This document shows positions 1 to 10,141 of a DNA stretch of 64,000 nt, piece by piece. The stretch spans positions 119,003-183,002 of the forward strand of contig NZ_OBQC01000006.1 in NCBI RefSeq assembly GCF_900220965.1, given 5' to 3'. The notes below the pieces were generated by a model. The model saw only the letters and a program-made list of their open reading frames with translations, made no database searches and had not been told where the DNA came from. The number at the start of each line of letters is the position of its first letter. Positions within the stretch are counted from its first letter, which is position 1. Source of the stretch: Ureibacillus acetophenoni. Its GTDB lineage: Bacteria > Bacillota > Bacilli > Bacillales_A > Planococcaceae. Both the position numbers and the translations under genes were made by a program.

Positions 1-1
1 A

Positions 2-3000
2 CGTATCCGAAAGTTTTGGTCAAAAGAAAATACGTTCCAAAAGTCTGTGCAATTAAGATCAGGAAAAACACCTTTTGTTTTTTATGAAGGACCACCAACT
101 GCAAATGGTCTCCCCCATGTCGGCCATGCATTCGGTCGAACAATTAAAGATGTGGTAGCACGTTACAAAACGATGAAGGGATATTTTGTTGAAAGAAAAG
201 CTGGTTGGGATACACATGGACTTCCAGTAGAACTTGGTGTTGAAAAGCAACTTGGAATTTCCGGGAAACAACACATTGAACGGTATGGCGTTGAGCCCTT
301 CATCAACAAATGTAAAGAAAGTGTCTTTACCTACGAAAAGAAATGGCGATCATTTACTGAAGAGCTAGGTTACTGGGTTGATATGGATGATCCTTATTTA
401 ACCTTAAGTAATGACTATATCGAAAGTGTGTGGAACATCTTAAGCAAGGTACACAAAGACGGCCTATTATATAAAGGCCACCGCGTATCCCCTTACTGCC
501 CTAGTTGTCAAACGACTTTAAGTTCACATGAAGTCGCACAAGGCTATAAGGATGTAAAAGATCTATCAGCAACTGTAAAATTTAAACGAATTGATGCAAA
601 GAATGAATATTTCTTAGGTTGGACTACAACCCCTTGGACATTACCCGCAAACGTTGCTCTTGCAGTCAATCCTACATTAACGTATGTTCGCGTACAAAAA
701 GACAATGAAGTTTATGTAGTCGCTAAATCTTTAGTAAGTAAAGTTCTAGGTGAAGATGTAACGGTTTTAAGTGAGCATAATGGTCGGGAATTTGAAGGCG
801 TTCGTTATGTCCCTCCATTCGAGTATGTAACTATTCAGAAAGGGCACGAGATTGTTTTAGCTGAATATGTAACTGAGGACAGTGGTACGGGTATTGTACA
901 CATCGCACCTGCTTACGGTGAGGAAGACTATAAAACTGTTCAGCAAAATGGATTATCTATTGTTAATGTTGTTGATTTACAGGGCCGTTACACAAATGAT
1001 GTTACGGAACTAGCTGGGAGATTTGTGAAAGAGTGCGATGTTGACATTATTAAAATGCTTTCAGAAAAAGGAATGCTTTTCCATAAAGAAAAATATGAAC
1101 ATAGCTATCCTCATTGTTGGAGATGTGATTCTCCCCTACTTTATTACGCAACAGATAGTTGGTTCATTAAGATGTCTTCATTAAAGGATAAAATGCTTGA
1201 AAATAATGCCACTGTCAACTGGTATCCTGATCATATTAAAGAGGGGCGTTTTGGGAACTTCCTTGAAAACCTAATGGATTGGAATATTAGTAGAAATCGA
1301 TATTGGGGAACTCCGTTAAATGTTTGGATTTGTTCAAGTTGCGGGCATGAGGAAGCTCCAGGTAGCGTTCAGGAATTACAGGACCTTGCGAATACTCAAA
1401 TTTCAAATGAGATTGAATTGCACAAACCTTATATTGATGATGTACAGTGTACTTGTCCGAAGTGTAATGGCGTTATGAATAGAACTCCTGAAGTAATTGA
1501 TGTTTGGTTTGATAGTGGTTCAATGCCTTTTGCACAGTATCACTACCCTTTTGGCGACAAGGCCAAGTTCGAATCCCAGTTTCCAGCGGATGTAGTAATT
1601 GAAGGAATCGATCAGACAAGAGGATTTTTCTACAGCTTACTTGCGGTCTCTACCCTTTATACAAGGAAGGCTCCATATAAAAACGTATTGTCTCTTGGGC
1701 ATGTACTTGATGAACATGGACAGAAGATGTCTAAAAGCAAAGGTAACGCATTAGACCCTGTTGAGTTGATTTCGGAGTATGGTACACACGCACTTCGATG
1801 GGCTTTCCTAGTAGACAGTTCACCATGGAACCCGAAGCGATTTTCTAAAAAAATTGTTCAAGATGCTAAATCAAAGTTAGTTGATACATTAGATAATACC
1901 TATAAATTCTATGAGTTGTACGCTACTATTGATGGCTATGTATATGATAAAGAGCAACTTGGGAAAAGAACGATTCTTGATGAATGGATCCTTTCTCGAC
2001 TAAATAGTACAGTGAAATTGGTTAATGAATACATGGACCGTTATCAATTTACTCAAGCAACTAGAGAAATCGGGTCACTAGTTGACGAACTAAGTAATTG
2101 GTATGTTCGAAGATCCAGAACACGCTTTTGGGCTTCTGGTATGTCGGAAGATAAACGAGCTGCTTTTTCAACCCTTTATGAAACCCTTACGACAATCACT
2201 CGTCTCCTAGCTCCTTTTGTTCCCTTTGTGGCAGAAGATATTCACTTTAAATTACACAAAACGAGTGTTCATTTACAAGACTATCCTACAGTGGATGAAG
2301 CAGCAGTGAATGACACTTTAGAAGCAAATATGAAAACCGTTCTGAAAGTAGTAGAATTTGGTCGAAGTATTCGAAATAGCAAAAACTTGAAAGTAAAACA
2401 ACCGTTACAAACGCTAGTTGTTTGGAGTGGTGTAGGAGTCCAATCATTAGATGTCTTCTCTAGCATCATTAAAGAAGAATTAAATGTGAAAGATGTAGTT
2501 TTTGCGGATAATTTATCGAGTTACCAATCAACTGTATTGAAGTTAAACTTTCAAACTGCAGGTGCTGCTTTTGGTAAGTTAGTCAATGATGTGAAGAACT
2601 ATGTTGATCAGCTGAATGAATTAGAAAAACAGACTTTATTAAGTAATGGTCAGCTAGAATTTAACGTAATTGGTCAAACGGTTGTTTTAATGAAAGAACA
2701 TGTTCTTGTAGAACATCAGGTAGCTAAAGGATATAAGATGACTGGTGATGAACAGCTCAAAGTGCTTTTAGATACTACGCTCACTCCCCTACTCTTGGTG
2801 GAAGGTCAAGTACGGGAATTAATTCGAGCAATACAAGATACTCGTAAAAAATTAGATTTACCAATAGAAAAATACATCTCTGTGAATTTCTCTTCTACCG
2901 ATACAACACTTAGGAAAATAAAAGGATTTGAGGAACTAATTAAAGAGAATGTACTCGTTCATACAATAAGCTATGAAAAACATCAACAATCAGAAACTCA

Positions 3001-3052
3001 AATTGACTTCAGCTTTGGGGATGAAAAGGTTATTGTGTCGTTGGGAGAGTAA
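2..3052 (+). CDS. ileS: Isoleucyl-tRNA synthetase, type 2 (eukaryote-like), 5' end outside window
   Basis: Class I aminoacyl-tRNA synthetase charging tRNA-Ile in the cytoplasm. The reading frame is open from base 2, and residues before the first internal GTG (47) already match the family, so the true start lies left of the window. The HIGH motif appears as HVGH inside GLPHVGHA, and KMSKS is at about 1727. Editing-domain ([10 protein letters not shown]) and anticodon-binding regions follow. About 1015 residues are visible, which with the GLPHVGHA form fits the long IleRS2 class found beside or instead of IleRS1 in some bacilli; that class is known for low mupirocin sensitivity. Any T-box leader would be outside the window. 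Confidence 0.95.
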   Translation, partial: RIRKFWSKENTFQKSVQLRSGKTPFVFYEGPPTANGLPHVGHAFGRTIKDVVARYKTMKGYFVERKAGWDTHGLPVELGVEKQLGISGKQHIERYGVEPFINKCKESVFTYEKKWRSFTEELGYWVDMDDPYLTLSNDYIESVWNILSKVHKDGLLYKGHRVSPYCPSCQTTLSSHEVAQGYKDVKDLSATVKFKRIDAKNEYFLGWTTTPWTLPANVALAVNPTLTYVRVQKDNEVYVVAKSLVSKVLGEDVTVLSEHNGREFEGVRYVPPFEYVTIQKGHEIVLAEYVTEDSGTGIVHIAPAYGEEDYKTVQQNGLSIVNVVDLQGRYTNDVTELAGRFVKECDVDIIKMLSEKGMLFHKEKYEHSYPHCWRCDSPLLYYATDSWFIKMSSLKDKMLENNATVNWYPDHIKEGRFGNFLENLMDWNISRNRYWGTPLNVWICSSCGHEEAPGSVQELQDLANTQISNEIELHKPYIDDVQCTCPKCNGVMNRTPEVIDVWFDSGSMPFAQYHYPFGDKAKFESQFPADVVIEGIDQTRGFFYSLLAVSTLYTRKAPYKNVLSLGHVLDEHGQKMSKSKGNALDPVELISEYGTHALRWAFLVDSSPWNPKRFSKKIVQDAKSKLVDTLDNTYKFYELYATIDGYVYDKEQLGKRTILDEWILSRLNSTVKLVNEYMDRYQFTQATREIGSLVDELSNWYVRRSRTRFWASGMSEDKRAAFSTLYETLTTITRLLAPFVPFVAEDIHFKLHKTSVHLQDYPTVDEAAVNDTLEANMKTVLKVVEFGRSIRNSKNLKVKQPLQTLVVWSGVGVQSLDVFSSIIKEELNVKDVVFADNLSSYQSTVLKLNFQTAGAAFGKLVNDVKNYVDQLNELEKQTLLSNGQLEFNVIGQTVVLMKEHVLVEHQVAKGYKMTGDEQLKVLLDTTLTPLLLVEGQVRELIRAIQDTRKKLDLPIEKYISVNFSSTDTTLRKIKGFEELIKENVLVHTISYEKHQQSETQIDFSFGDEKVIVSLGE

Positions 3053-3159
3053 GAAATACGCATTTGACCTTGCTAGTAGAAATGAGTTGCGTAATAAAAT
3101 TTGGTAAAACTATAAAAAGTTGTAACGCTAAACCCAGTTACAAGGAATAAATTTAAAGT

Positions 3160-3203
3160 AAGCACTGTCATTAAAGCATTTATGCTATTGGCAGTGCTTT
3201 ATT
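3160..3203 (+). terminator. Probable terminator after ileS
   Basis: An 8-bp outer stem (AAGCACTG/CAGTGCTT) encloses an inner AGCAT/ATGCT stem and is followed by a short T-rich stretch. It lies about 110 nt past the ileS stop. Confidence 0.6.
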
Positions 3204-3309
3204 GCTTCGTATCTTATATATACATCATCAAAATCATAGCCTTCTTCTTCACTTTGTTATATGTTAGAGAAAACATAAATACTGACGAACTGAAGAAAGG
3301 GTCACCAAC

Positions 3310-5067
3310 ATGAAACATACTTCATCCAATGATCAATCACCACTGCTTTCATTTGAATTTGCTACATCATCAGGCGAGATACAGCCTTTAACTTTCCGCA
3401 ATCCAATTCAATTGATAGTGGCAACTAAAATAGAAGAAATTCTACCTTGCTTTGAGCAAATACAAGAAGCTGTTGAAAAAGGATATTATGCTGCTGGTTT
3501 TCTTACATACGAAAGTGCTCCAGCCTTTGATGCTGCTTATAAAGTACGAGATGGCCATACGATGCCGCTTCTCTGGTTTGGCATTTTTTCAGAACCTCAA
3601 CAAGGGTCACTAAATAGTTCTGGTACCTTCCATATAGATAAATGGGAACCTACTGTTAGCATTGAGGAATACAACGAAGCCATCAAGTCTATTAAACAAT
3701 CGATAGAAAAAGGCGATACATTCCAAACAAATTATACAATTCGTCTAAAGTCGACCTTCGAAGGTGACGACATTGCGTTATTTCAAAAACTAAAACGAGC
3801 ACAAGCTTCTAATTATTGTGCCTATATTAATACTGGTGAACATAGCATATTATCTGCTTCCCCTGAGCTATTCTTTCATATTGAAGGTGACAAAATTATA
3901 ACTCGTCCGATGAAGGGAACAACTTTAAGAGGCAAGACGGTAGCTGAAGATGAAGAGAATGCTAAATGGTTATACCATTCAGAAAAAAATCGTTCGGAAA
4001 ATGTAATGATTGTGGATTTACTTCGAAATGACTTAGGAAGAATTGCGGAGCTTGGTTCCGTTCATGTGACGAAGCTTTTTGAAGTTGAACAGTACCCTAC
4101 TGTTCATCAAATGACTTCTACAGTAAAAGCGAAAATTGCACCTGATGCAAGTTACTTTAATATTTTCAAAGCAATATTCCCTTGTGGTTCAATTACAGGT
4201 GCACCAAAAATTAGCACGATGGACATCATTTCTCAAACAGAAAGCACACCTCGCGAAGTATACTGTGGAGCCATTGGATATTTTGCCCCTAATGGTGAAG
4301 CGGTGTTTAACGTACCAATTAGAACCGTAGTCATTGACCGACAAACTGGTGAAGCCACTTATGGTGTTGGTGGCGGGATTACTTGGGATTCTACCGCTAA
4401 AGGTGAGTATCACGAAGTTCTCGCAAAAGCTAGTTTTCTCGAAAGAGATGTACCAGAATTCCAATTGCTAGAAAGTATTTTATTACAAGATGGAGAGTTT
4501 TTCTTATTAGATGAACACCTTCGTCGCCTATCAAATTCAGCTAAGTATTTTGGCTTTTCATTGAACATAGAAGACGCCCGAGCAGCACTTTCGGAAATTG
4601 TCCAAAAGCATAAAGATGGTGAATATAAAATCCGTTTACTTTTAGATAAATCAGGTACCTTAACAACTGAAGCACAACAGTTAAAAACGATGAAGGCGCC
4701 AATGACCGTAACGTTAGCTGACAAGCCTATTAATAAAGAAAATCTTTATTTATATCATAAAACCACACATCGAAAAATGTATGAAGATTATCAAAATAAA
4801 TTCAAAGATTATTTCGATGTTCTCCTTTGGAATGAAAATGAAGAGTTAACGGAATTCACTAATGGAAATATCGTACTTGAAATAGACGGTTCCCTTTGGA
4901 CACCCCCTATCGAATGCGGGTTACTATCGGGCACATATCGCGAAGTCCTTATAAAAGAAGGCCGAGTCAGTGAGAAAACACTAACTTTAGCTGACTTAGA
5001 AAAGTGTACAAACATCTGGTTTATTAACAGCGTGAGAAAATGGCTTCCGGTTCAATTAACAAAGTAG
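3310..5067 (+). CDS. pabB: Aminodeoxychorismate synthase component I fused to aminodeoxychorismate lyase
   Basis: Folate precursor synthesis: chorismate to aminodeoxychorismate (PabB part) and then to p-aminobenzoate plus pyruvate (PabC part). Residues about 1-385 are a chorismate-binding domain with the KNRSENVMIVDLLRNDLG and PCGSITGAPK signatures. Residues about 390-585 are a class IV aminotransferase-type (PLP) domain with an N-terminal LLDEHLRRL motif, a KTTHR lysine and the ELTEFTNGNIV segment. At 585 aa it matches the known PabBC fusion. An AAAGG-type RBS precedes the ATG. No glutaminase (PabA) gene is in the window, so ammonia supply must come from elsewhere. It stands alone between terminators. 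Confidence 0.9.
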   Translation: MKHTSSNDQSPLLSFEFATSSGEIQPLTFRNPIQLIVATKIEEILPCFEQIQEAVEKGYYAAGFLTYESAPAFDAAYKVRDGHTMPLLWFGIFSEPQQGSLNSSGTFHIDKWEPTVSIEEYNEAIKSIKQSIEKGDTFQTNYTIRLKSTFEGDDIALFQKLKRAQASNYCAYINTGEHSILSASPELFFHIEGDKIITRPMKGTTLRGKTVAEDEENAKWLYHSEKNRSENVMIVDLLRNDLGRIAELGSVHVTKLFEVEQYPTVHQMTSTVKAKIAPDASYFNIFKAIFPCGSITGAPKISTMDIISQTESTPREVYCGAIGYFAPNGEAVFNVPIRTVVIDRQTGEATYGVGGGITWDSTAKGEYHEVLAKASFLERDVPEFQLLESILLQDGEFFLLDEHLRRLSNSAKYFGFSLNIEDARAALSEIVQKHKDGEYKIRLLLDKSGTLTTEAQQLKTMKAPMTVTLADKPINKENLYLYHKTTHRKMYEDYQNKFKDYFDVLLWNENEELTEFTNGNIVLEIDGSLWTPPIECGLLSGTYREVLIKEGRVSEKTLTLADLEKCTNIWFINSVRKWLPVQLTK

Positions 5068-5080
5068 AGAAAAAAAATAG

Positions 5081-5133
5081 AAACCAATAATCTTTCTTCC
5101 GAAAACTATCGATGAAAGATTATTGGTTTTTTA
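5081..5133. terminator. Bidirectional terminator between pabBC and the LysR gene
   Basis: A perfect 16-bp stem (5081-5096 with 5114-5129) has T-runs on both strands. It serves the two convergent genes; the LysR stop codon lies at its edge. Confidence 0.9.
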
Positions 5134-6045
5134 AAATTGCTTATATTTGTCTTTCGTAAATTGTAAAAATGCCGTTGCAGCAGGTGTTAGTTCAGTATCT
5201 TTTTTGTAACTAATAACAACATTATTTTTATATGTTGGATTTCCAATCGTATATAAATTTGATTCAAATACAAGTTGGTCACGTGTTACAACACATTCAG
5301 GAATTAACGTTATACCTAACCCGCTATTTGCTAATCTGAATGCATTTTCAATATTATTCGTGTCTAGTATTATATTTGGTTTAATATCGTAATGCTCAAA
5401 AATTTGATCAGTTAATCGGCGCAAGCCTAATCCTGGTTTTAACAATATAAATTTATCATTGTTTAACCGAGAAGGATTAAATGGAATATGCTTCGGCTCC
5501 GTAATGTTCTTCTCGTATAACTCATGTCCAGGTGGAATTACTAGATAAATATTTTCTTCATATAATCTTTCATAAACAAGATCTGAATTTGTAATAGGCA
5601 ACATATTAATACAAATATCAATTTTATTTTGAAGAACTAATGCCTCCATTTCAGCAGCAGGTGCTTCCTCAAGTTGAACCTCAATGCCTGGATATTTATC
5701 CATAAATTGAGGAAGAAATTTGTACAACGTATGAGAAGCAAGAATTGGATTAATTCCAATTGTTAACCGGCCTTTTTTCAAATTTGAAATCGCTTCAAGT
5801 TCATGTTGCATTTTTTCGTAAGTTTTTTGTATGTCTTTCATATATGCGACATACAATTCACCTGCATAAGTCAATTTGATAGGTGTCACTTGACGATTGA
5901 TTAACTCAACACCAATCTTTTCCTCTAAGTTTTTTATAAATTTACTCAAATATGGTTGTGAAACAAAAAGTGCATTTGCTGCGTGTGAAATACCCCCATA
6001 TTCTTCAATAGCCTGTAAATAGTTTAGAGACAAATTTTCTTTCAT
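5131..6045 (-). CDS. LysR-family transcriptional regulator, divergent from the 3-hydroxybutyrate genes
   Basis: 304 aa. The N-terminal winged helix-turn-helix (about residues 5-65, with SLNYLQAIEEYGGISHAANA and VSQPYLSKFIKNLE) is typical of LysR regulators and is followed by the periplasmic-binding-like effector domain. It is divergent from the permease at 6310 with a 264-bp shared promoter region, the usual arrangement for a LysR activator of the adjacent operon. By inference it senses 3-hydroxybutyrate or a related acid and controls the next two genes. The effector is not deducible from sequence. Confidence 0.88.
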   Translation of the reverse strand: MKENLSLNYLQAIEEYGGISHAANALFVSQPYLSKFIKNLEEKIGVELINRQVTPIKLTYAGELYVAYMKDIQKTYEKMQHELEAISNLKKGRLTIGINPILASHTLYKFLPQFMDKYPGIEVQLEEAPAAEMEALVLQNKIDICINMLPITNSDLVYERLYEENIYLVIPPGHELYEKNITEPKHIPFNPSRLNNDKFILLKPGLGLRRLTDQIFEHYDIKPNIILDTNNIENAFRLANSGLGITLIPECVVTRDQLVFESNLYTIGNPTYKNNVVISYKKDTELTPAATAFLQFTKDKYKQF

Positions 6046-6309
6046 TTCTTTACTCCTCGATTCATGTATAACGAAGATTATTCGCTATAGTTACCTTTTC
6101 ATACGAAAATTTATAGAAAAAACGAACAATACTGCTCTCAAGTATGAAACCGTTTTCTTCAAAAACGCATAATAACTTAAATGTTATACTCGCAATAATA
6201 AAATAAGTATTATAAAGTCCGACAATATTATGACATAATTCTAAAAGTGAACAGATACTGTCAATAATAATTCACAATTTACAACTAGAAAAACAGGAGG
6301 ACAAATGAT

Positions 6310-7620
6310 ATGGGAACTTTAGGAATTCTTATAGCAATCACAGTCATCGTCTATGGTTCGATGAAGGGATTCAGTATTGTATTTATTGCTCCTGTAGCTT
6401 CGATTATAGTCATATTAACAAATGGAATGGAGTTCTTCCCTAGTTTAATTGGAACAGAAGCTTCATTTATGACAGGGCTTACAGGATTTATTGTTAGCTT
6501 TTTTACCATCTTTTTATTAGGTGCAATTTTAGCACAATATATTGAAAAAAGTGGTGCAGCACAATCGATTGCACAACAGGTACTTAAAATTACAGGAACG
6601 GAGAAACCATTTCCTGTATTAGTAGCAGTCTTTTTAATCAGTGCCATTTTAACATATGGTGGAATTAGTTTATTCGTTGTATTATTTGTCGTTATTCCCC
6701 TTGCAAAACCATTGTTTAAACAATTAAACATTGCCTGGAATTTGATTGTTCTTCCAGTATTTTTAGGTATTGGGACATTTACGATGACAATGATGCCGGG
6801 TACACCTTCTATTCAGAACGTAGTACCATCGAAGTACTTAGGAACACAAATAACCGCAGCACCTCTAATAGGGATCGTAGCTACAATAGTCGCTATTGCT
6901 TCTGGTTTATGGTATATGCGTAGAGCATTAAATAAAAGTTTAGTAAATAAAGAAACATTCCAAGTAGATGAGAATGCTGGTAAACAAATTGAGTTAAAAG
7001 AAAAAACACCTTCTTTCTTCTTAAGTATCTTGCCTATTTTAGTGTTAATGGTGTTTATCTTTGCTGGTAGTGCGATGAAAGTAGAGAATATTGTGTTAAT
7101 TGGATTAGGTGCAGCTGTTATTACTTCTGCTATCTTGTTCCATAAATATATCCCTTCACACAAAGAAGCATTGACCTTAGGTGCGAACGGTTCTATTATG
7201 CCAATTTTCTTCACAGCATCATCTGTTGCGTTTGGTGTTGTTATTATATTAGCACCAGGATTCAAAGCAATCTCCGATTTTATATTAGGCATTCCTGGTG
7301 ATCCATTAATTAGTTTAGCAATTGCTTCTTCAGCGCTTGGGGCTATTACTGGTTCAGCTTCAGGTGGGCTTGGCATTGCAATGGAAGCGTTTGCGGAAAG
7401 TTACTTAGCAATGGGTGTAAACCCTGATGTAATGCACCGAATTTCAGCAATTGCTTCAGCTGTATTTACAGGAATACCACACTCAGGTGCGGTTTTATTA
7501 CTATTTGCTCTAACAGGTTTAACTCATAAAAATGGATTCAAATACGCATTCATTATTATGACAGTACCAAATTTATTAGCATTAATAGCTGCTTTATTAT
7601 TAGGTATTTTCTTATATTAA
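6310..7620 (+). CDS. GntP-family permease, probable 3-hydroxybutyrate uptake
   Basis: A 436-aa membrane protein with about 12 hydrophobic segments and the GntP-family pattern (gluconate/hydroxy-acid:H+ symporters), including glycine-rich re-entrant stretches (GAITGSASGGLGIA). A strong AGGAGG (6295-6300) selects the ATG at 6310; the ATG at 6305 closes after five codons. It is followed after 97 nt by a 3-hydroxybutyrate dehydrogenase-like SDR, so the substrate is probably D-3-hydroxybutyrate, inferred from context. Confidence 0.87.
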   Translation: MGTLGILIAITVIVYGSMKGFSIVFIAPVASIIVILTNGMEFFPSLIGTEASFMTGLTGFIVSFFTIFLLGAILAQYIEKSGAAQSIAQQVLKITGTEKPFPVLVAVFLISAILTYGGISLFVVLFVVIPLAKPLFKQLNIAWNLIVLPVFLGIGTFTMTMMPGTPSIQNVVPSKYLGTQITAAPLIGIVATIVAIASGLWYMRRALNKSLVNKETFQVDENAGKQIELKEKTPSFFLSILPILVLMVFIFAGSAMKVENIVLIGLGAAVITSAILFHKYIPSHKEALTLGANGSIMPIFFTASSVAFGVVIILAPGFKAISDFILGIPGDPLISLAIASSALGAITGSASGGLGIAMEAFAESYLAMGVNPDVMHRISAIASAVFTGIPHSGAVLLLFALTGLTHKNGFKYAFIIMTVPNLLALIAALLLGIFLY

Positions 7621-7625
7621 TAAAT

Positions 7626-7654
7626 ATTGGAGAAGATGAGACTTCTTCTCCAAT
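7626..7654 (+). other. Intergenic hairpin between permease and dehydrogenase
   Basis: A 10-bp perfect inverted repeat (ATTGGAGAAG/CTTCTCCAAT) has a 9-nt loop and no T-run. It may stabilise or process the mRNA, or attenuate transcription between the two genes. Confidence 0.55.
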
Positions 7655-7717
7655 ACTTAACAAATATTATTAATTACTATTAATTTACTTATTAATTACT
7701 TCTGGAGGTTATATATT

Positions 7718-8476
7718 ATGAAAACAACAAATCGTACAGTTCTTGTCACTGGTGCCGCTCAAGGTATAGGTTATGCTATTGCAGAAGAATTTATCGCAAA
7801 CGGTGACTTCGTAGCAATTTTTGACTTAAATGAAGAAGCTGCACATGCTGCCGCTGAAAAATTAGGGAATGCTAAAGGCTATAAAGTAAACGTTGCAGAT
7901 GAAACTTCAGTTAAAACTGCAATCGACAAAGTAATTGCTGAACGTGGTTCAGTAGATGTGGTTGTAAACAACGCTGGTTTACAATTTATCTCTAAAGTTG
8001 AAGACTTCCCAGTAGAAAAATGGGATCTTTTAAACGACGTTATCTTAAAAGGTACTTTCTTGATGACAAAACACTCATTAAAATCAATGCAAGCTCAAAA
8101 TTATGGTCGTATTATCAACATCGTATCTGCTCATGGTCGTGTTCCTGATGCTTACAAATCAGCTTACTGTGCTGCTAAAGCTGGACAAACTGGATTCTCT
8201 AAAGTTGTAGCTTTAGAAAATGCTACAAACGGAATTACTGTTAACTGTATCGAACCAGGACCAGTACGTACTGAATTAATTGAAAAACAATTACCAGTAT
8301 TAGCTGAAAAAGATGGTACTTCTGTAGAAGAAGCATTAAATCACCACATCTTAGGTAAACAATGGATTAAACGTTTACTTGAGCCATCTGAAATTGGTAA
8401 AACTGCTGTATTCTTAGCTTCTGAAGGAGCAGCTGCCATCACTGGTGAATCAATCCCAGTTACTGGTGGACTTTAA
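7718..8476 (+). CDS. bdhA: 3-hydroxybutyrate dehydrogenase (SDR family)
   Basis: 252-aa classical short-chain dehydrogenase that would oxidise 3-hydroxybutyrate to acetoacetate with NAD+. TGAAQGIG (11-18) is the cofactor glycine motif and NNAG (84-87) is conserved; the catalytic triad is Ser137, Tyr150 and Lys154. The NIVSAHG and YKSAYCAAKAG segments are those of 3-hydroxybutyrate dehydrogenases rather than FabG. A GGAGG sits before the ATG. Linked to the GntP-type permease and LysR regulator, it completes an uptake-and-oxidation module, possibly for polyhydroxybutyrate breakdown products. Confidence 0.87.
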   Translation: MKTTNRTVLVTGAAQGIGYAIAEEFIANGDFVAIFDLNEEAAHAAAEKLGNAKGYKVNVADETSVKTAIDKVIAERGSVDVVVNNAGLQFISKVEDFPVEKWDLLNDVILKGTFLMTKHSLKSMQAQNYGRIINIVSAHGRVPDAYKSAYCAAKAGQTGFSKVVALENATNGITVNCIEPGPVRTELIEKQLPVLAEKDGTSVEEALNHHILGKQWIKRLLEPSEIGKTAVFLASEGAAAITGESIPVTGGL

Positions 8477-8491
8477 TTTCTAATTTGTTGA

Positions 8492-8525
8492 AAAACGCTT
8501 GGAGAGTTTACTCTCCAAGCGTTTT
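8492..8525 (+). terminator. Terminator of the 3-hydroxybutyrate operon
   Basis: A perfect 15-bp stem (AAAACGCTTGGAGAG and its complement) with a 4-nt loop ends in TTTT. Confidence 0.92.
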
Positions 8526-8617
8526 ATGCATTCATCTTTATATTTTCCCTGTGGAAAAAAGCGTCGTTTAGATAGTCGATTCAGACAGCAACCTAATTCA
8601 GTTGATTTTTGTTCTTA

Positions 8618-8815
8618 CTAGAATGCTACCTCAGATTTCAAAGTATTTCGTCTTACTCGTATATATATTCCTGTTGTTTTATTGATCACTTGGGAAATTT
8701 CCTTTGTATGTGTGATTTCCAACCAATCATTTTGTATATCTACAAATAATTTTACTTCCTCATCACTTGTTCCACTTTTAATACCGCTAAATAATAAACT
8801 AGTCAACGTAATCAT
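8618..8815 (-). CDS. Small hypothetical protein
   Basis: 65 aa, no recognised family. It has a hydrophobic start (ITLTSLLFSG), a middle rich in acidic and aromatic residues (DEEVKLFVDIQNDWLEITH) and a basic C-terminus (IYIRVRRNTLKSE). A GAAGGG lies almost on the ATG, so the start is uncertain. Amino-acid composition looks protein-like, but the assignment rests on that alone. Confidence 0.4.
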   Translation of the reverse strand: MITLTSLLFSGIKSGTSDEEVKLFVDIQNDWLEITHTKEISQVINKTTGIYIRVRRNTLKSEVAF

Positions 8816-8849
8816 CCCTTCAAAAATTGCAATCTAAAATAAATTTATA

Positions 8850-8960
8850 TTACCCGAGCCAATTAAAGTTATAAGCAATGATCCCAATAGTTGCCCCAAT
8901 AATCGCACCTATAAGATAATAAAATCAAATTCTTTTACTGAACCTTTTTTCAGTTTCCAT
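8850..8960 (-). pseudogene. Small membrane protein gene interrupted by an in-frame TGA
   Basis: An AAGGGG ribosome-binding site precedes an ATG at 8960 encoding METEKRFSKRI, then TGA (8925-8927), then an in-frame hydrophobic helix (FYYLIGAIIGATIGIIAY) ending NFNWLG and TAA. A charged head followed by a glycine-zipper helix looks like a small membrane protein broken by one substitution, for example CGA to TGA. Readthrough or sequencing error are alternatives. Confidence 0.5.
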
Positions 8961-9115
8961 TAATATGATCCCCTTATTGCTAAGCCATATCTCGCAAGGG
9001 TTAAAAGTAAAACGATACTCTTTATGATAATGGAGAAAAGCTGGAATTGCCAGATGATACTGAATAAAGAGCTGTCACAATGTATGAAAGTAAAATTAGT
9101 CAATCACTTCGAATT

Positions 9116-9144
9116 AAAAGCGTCAATCCTAATCAACGCTTTTA
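9116..9144 (-). terminator. Terminator of the 9142-9630 gene
   Basis: An AAAAGCGT/ACGCTTTT stem overlaps the stop codon and is T-rich on the minus strand. Confidence 0.65.
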
Positions 9145-9630
9145 TATATCGCTTATTTCAGTATTTTGTTGTTTATGTTTATTTTTAAGAAAGAAGAACA
9201 TTGATATAAGAATCGTTAACACAGCGCTTAATAATAATGTATAAAAAAACAGACTTCCTCCTAAAGTGGTAGCATCATAAAACATTGAACTTGCCCCAAG
9301 ACAAAGAAGTCCAATAACAAAGGCGAGCAACATTCCCTGATTTATGTTCCTTTTTCCAACTAAGATTAGAGTTAAACTAGCCATATATAGCAAACATATT
9401 AGAATAATCATTGGGAAAAATGGCTGGAACTTAATGGCATACACAAAATAATCGAATACGAAAATTTCTTTTCCTGTCAAAATTTCAGTGCCTAATAAGT
9501 GAGTAAAAGGGGTTGAATAATCCCATTCCAAACTATTTTCAACGATGGCACTTCCTTCATACCAAGCAGCAACTGTTGAGAATAACAACACCACGCCGCT
9601 AATCATTATTTGAAGTAAATATTTAAACAT
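9142..9630 (-). CDS. Integral membrane protein, possibly YjdJ-like (DUF4306)
   Basis: 162 aa with four predicted membrane segments (about 5-25, 70-90, 98-118 and 125-150). The extracytoplasmic loop after helix 1 carries WYEGSAI...W.YSTPF and a DYFVYAIKFQPFFP segment that resembles what I recall of B. subtilis YjdJ (DUF4306). Function is unknown. A GGGGGAG-type RBS precedes the ATG, and the gene is monocistronic with its own terminator. Confidence 0.7.
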   Translation of the reverse strand: MFKYLLQIMISGVVLLFSTVAAWYEGSAIVENSLEWDYSTPFTHLLGTEILTGKEIFVFDYFVYAIKFQPFFPMIILICLLYMASLTLILVGKRNINQGMLLAFVIGLLCLGASSMFYDATTLGGSLFFYTLLLSAVLTILISMFFFLKNKHKQQNTEISDI

Positions 9631-9734
9631 TTATAGGCTCCCCCTACAATACAGTCTTTAAAGAATAACGCAAATTAACAAAATACGTTTCCACATCCTC
9701 CTGTCTTTTCATAAATGTGGTTTACTTACATAAT

Positions 9735-9785
9735 AAAAAAAGAAGTTTGGAATTTATATCGGATTCCAAACCTCTTTTTTTATAG
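9735..9785 (-). terminator. Terminator of the 9794-10006 gene
   Basis: An AGAAGTTTGGAAT stem with one mismatch, with A/T runs on both sides; it works in the minus direction after the 9794 stop. Confidence 0.75.
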
Positions 9786-9793
9786 TCATTCGA

Positions 9794-10006
9794 TTAATTA
9801 TTTTCTAGTAACTTATCGTTGTTTTCCTTTTTATTAATTTTCCTAATTTCAAAAATTCCACCTAAAATTCCAATAAAACCGCTGACTGCAAATAAAGCAG
9901 GAATAAATTCTATCACCGGATATTCCATGATTAAGCGATACACGCCAGAGAAACATAAAAGAAGACTACCAAATAACCCAAGTTGGGCTCTGTACTTTTT
10001 AGTCAT
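9794..10006 (-). CDS. Small two-helix membrane protein
   Basis: About 70 aa, with a basic start (MTKKYRAQ) followed by two hydrophobic helices (about 10-27 and 35-55) and a charged tail (EIRKINKKENNDKLLENN). The ATG at 10006 is preferred over the upstream GTG because GAAGGGG lies 4-5 nt before it. No family recognised. It has its own terminator. Confidence 0.6.
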   Translation of the reverse strand: MTKKYRAQLGLFGSLLLCFSGVYRLIMEYPVIEFIPALFAVSGFIGILGGIFEIRKINKKENNDKLLENN

Positions 10007-10141
10007 CTTCCCCTTCACCACCCTATAAATCTTTAGCTTTTCATGTATTTCTTATTTTATTTTTCTAACTCTACAATCTTTCCATTGAGTCCTATTATAA
10101 ATAAATGCATTAGCTACGAGAATCAGAACGAATTCATAGAT

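Noticed and set aside
3053..3309. Possible riboswitch or T-box before pabBC
   Set aside because: No T-box sequence (TGGNACCGCG) or known aptamer core; only a terminator-like hairpin.
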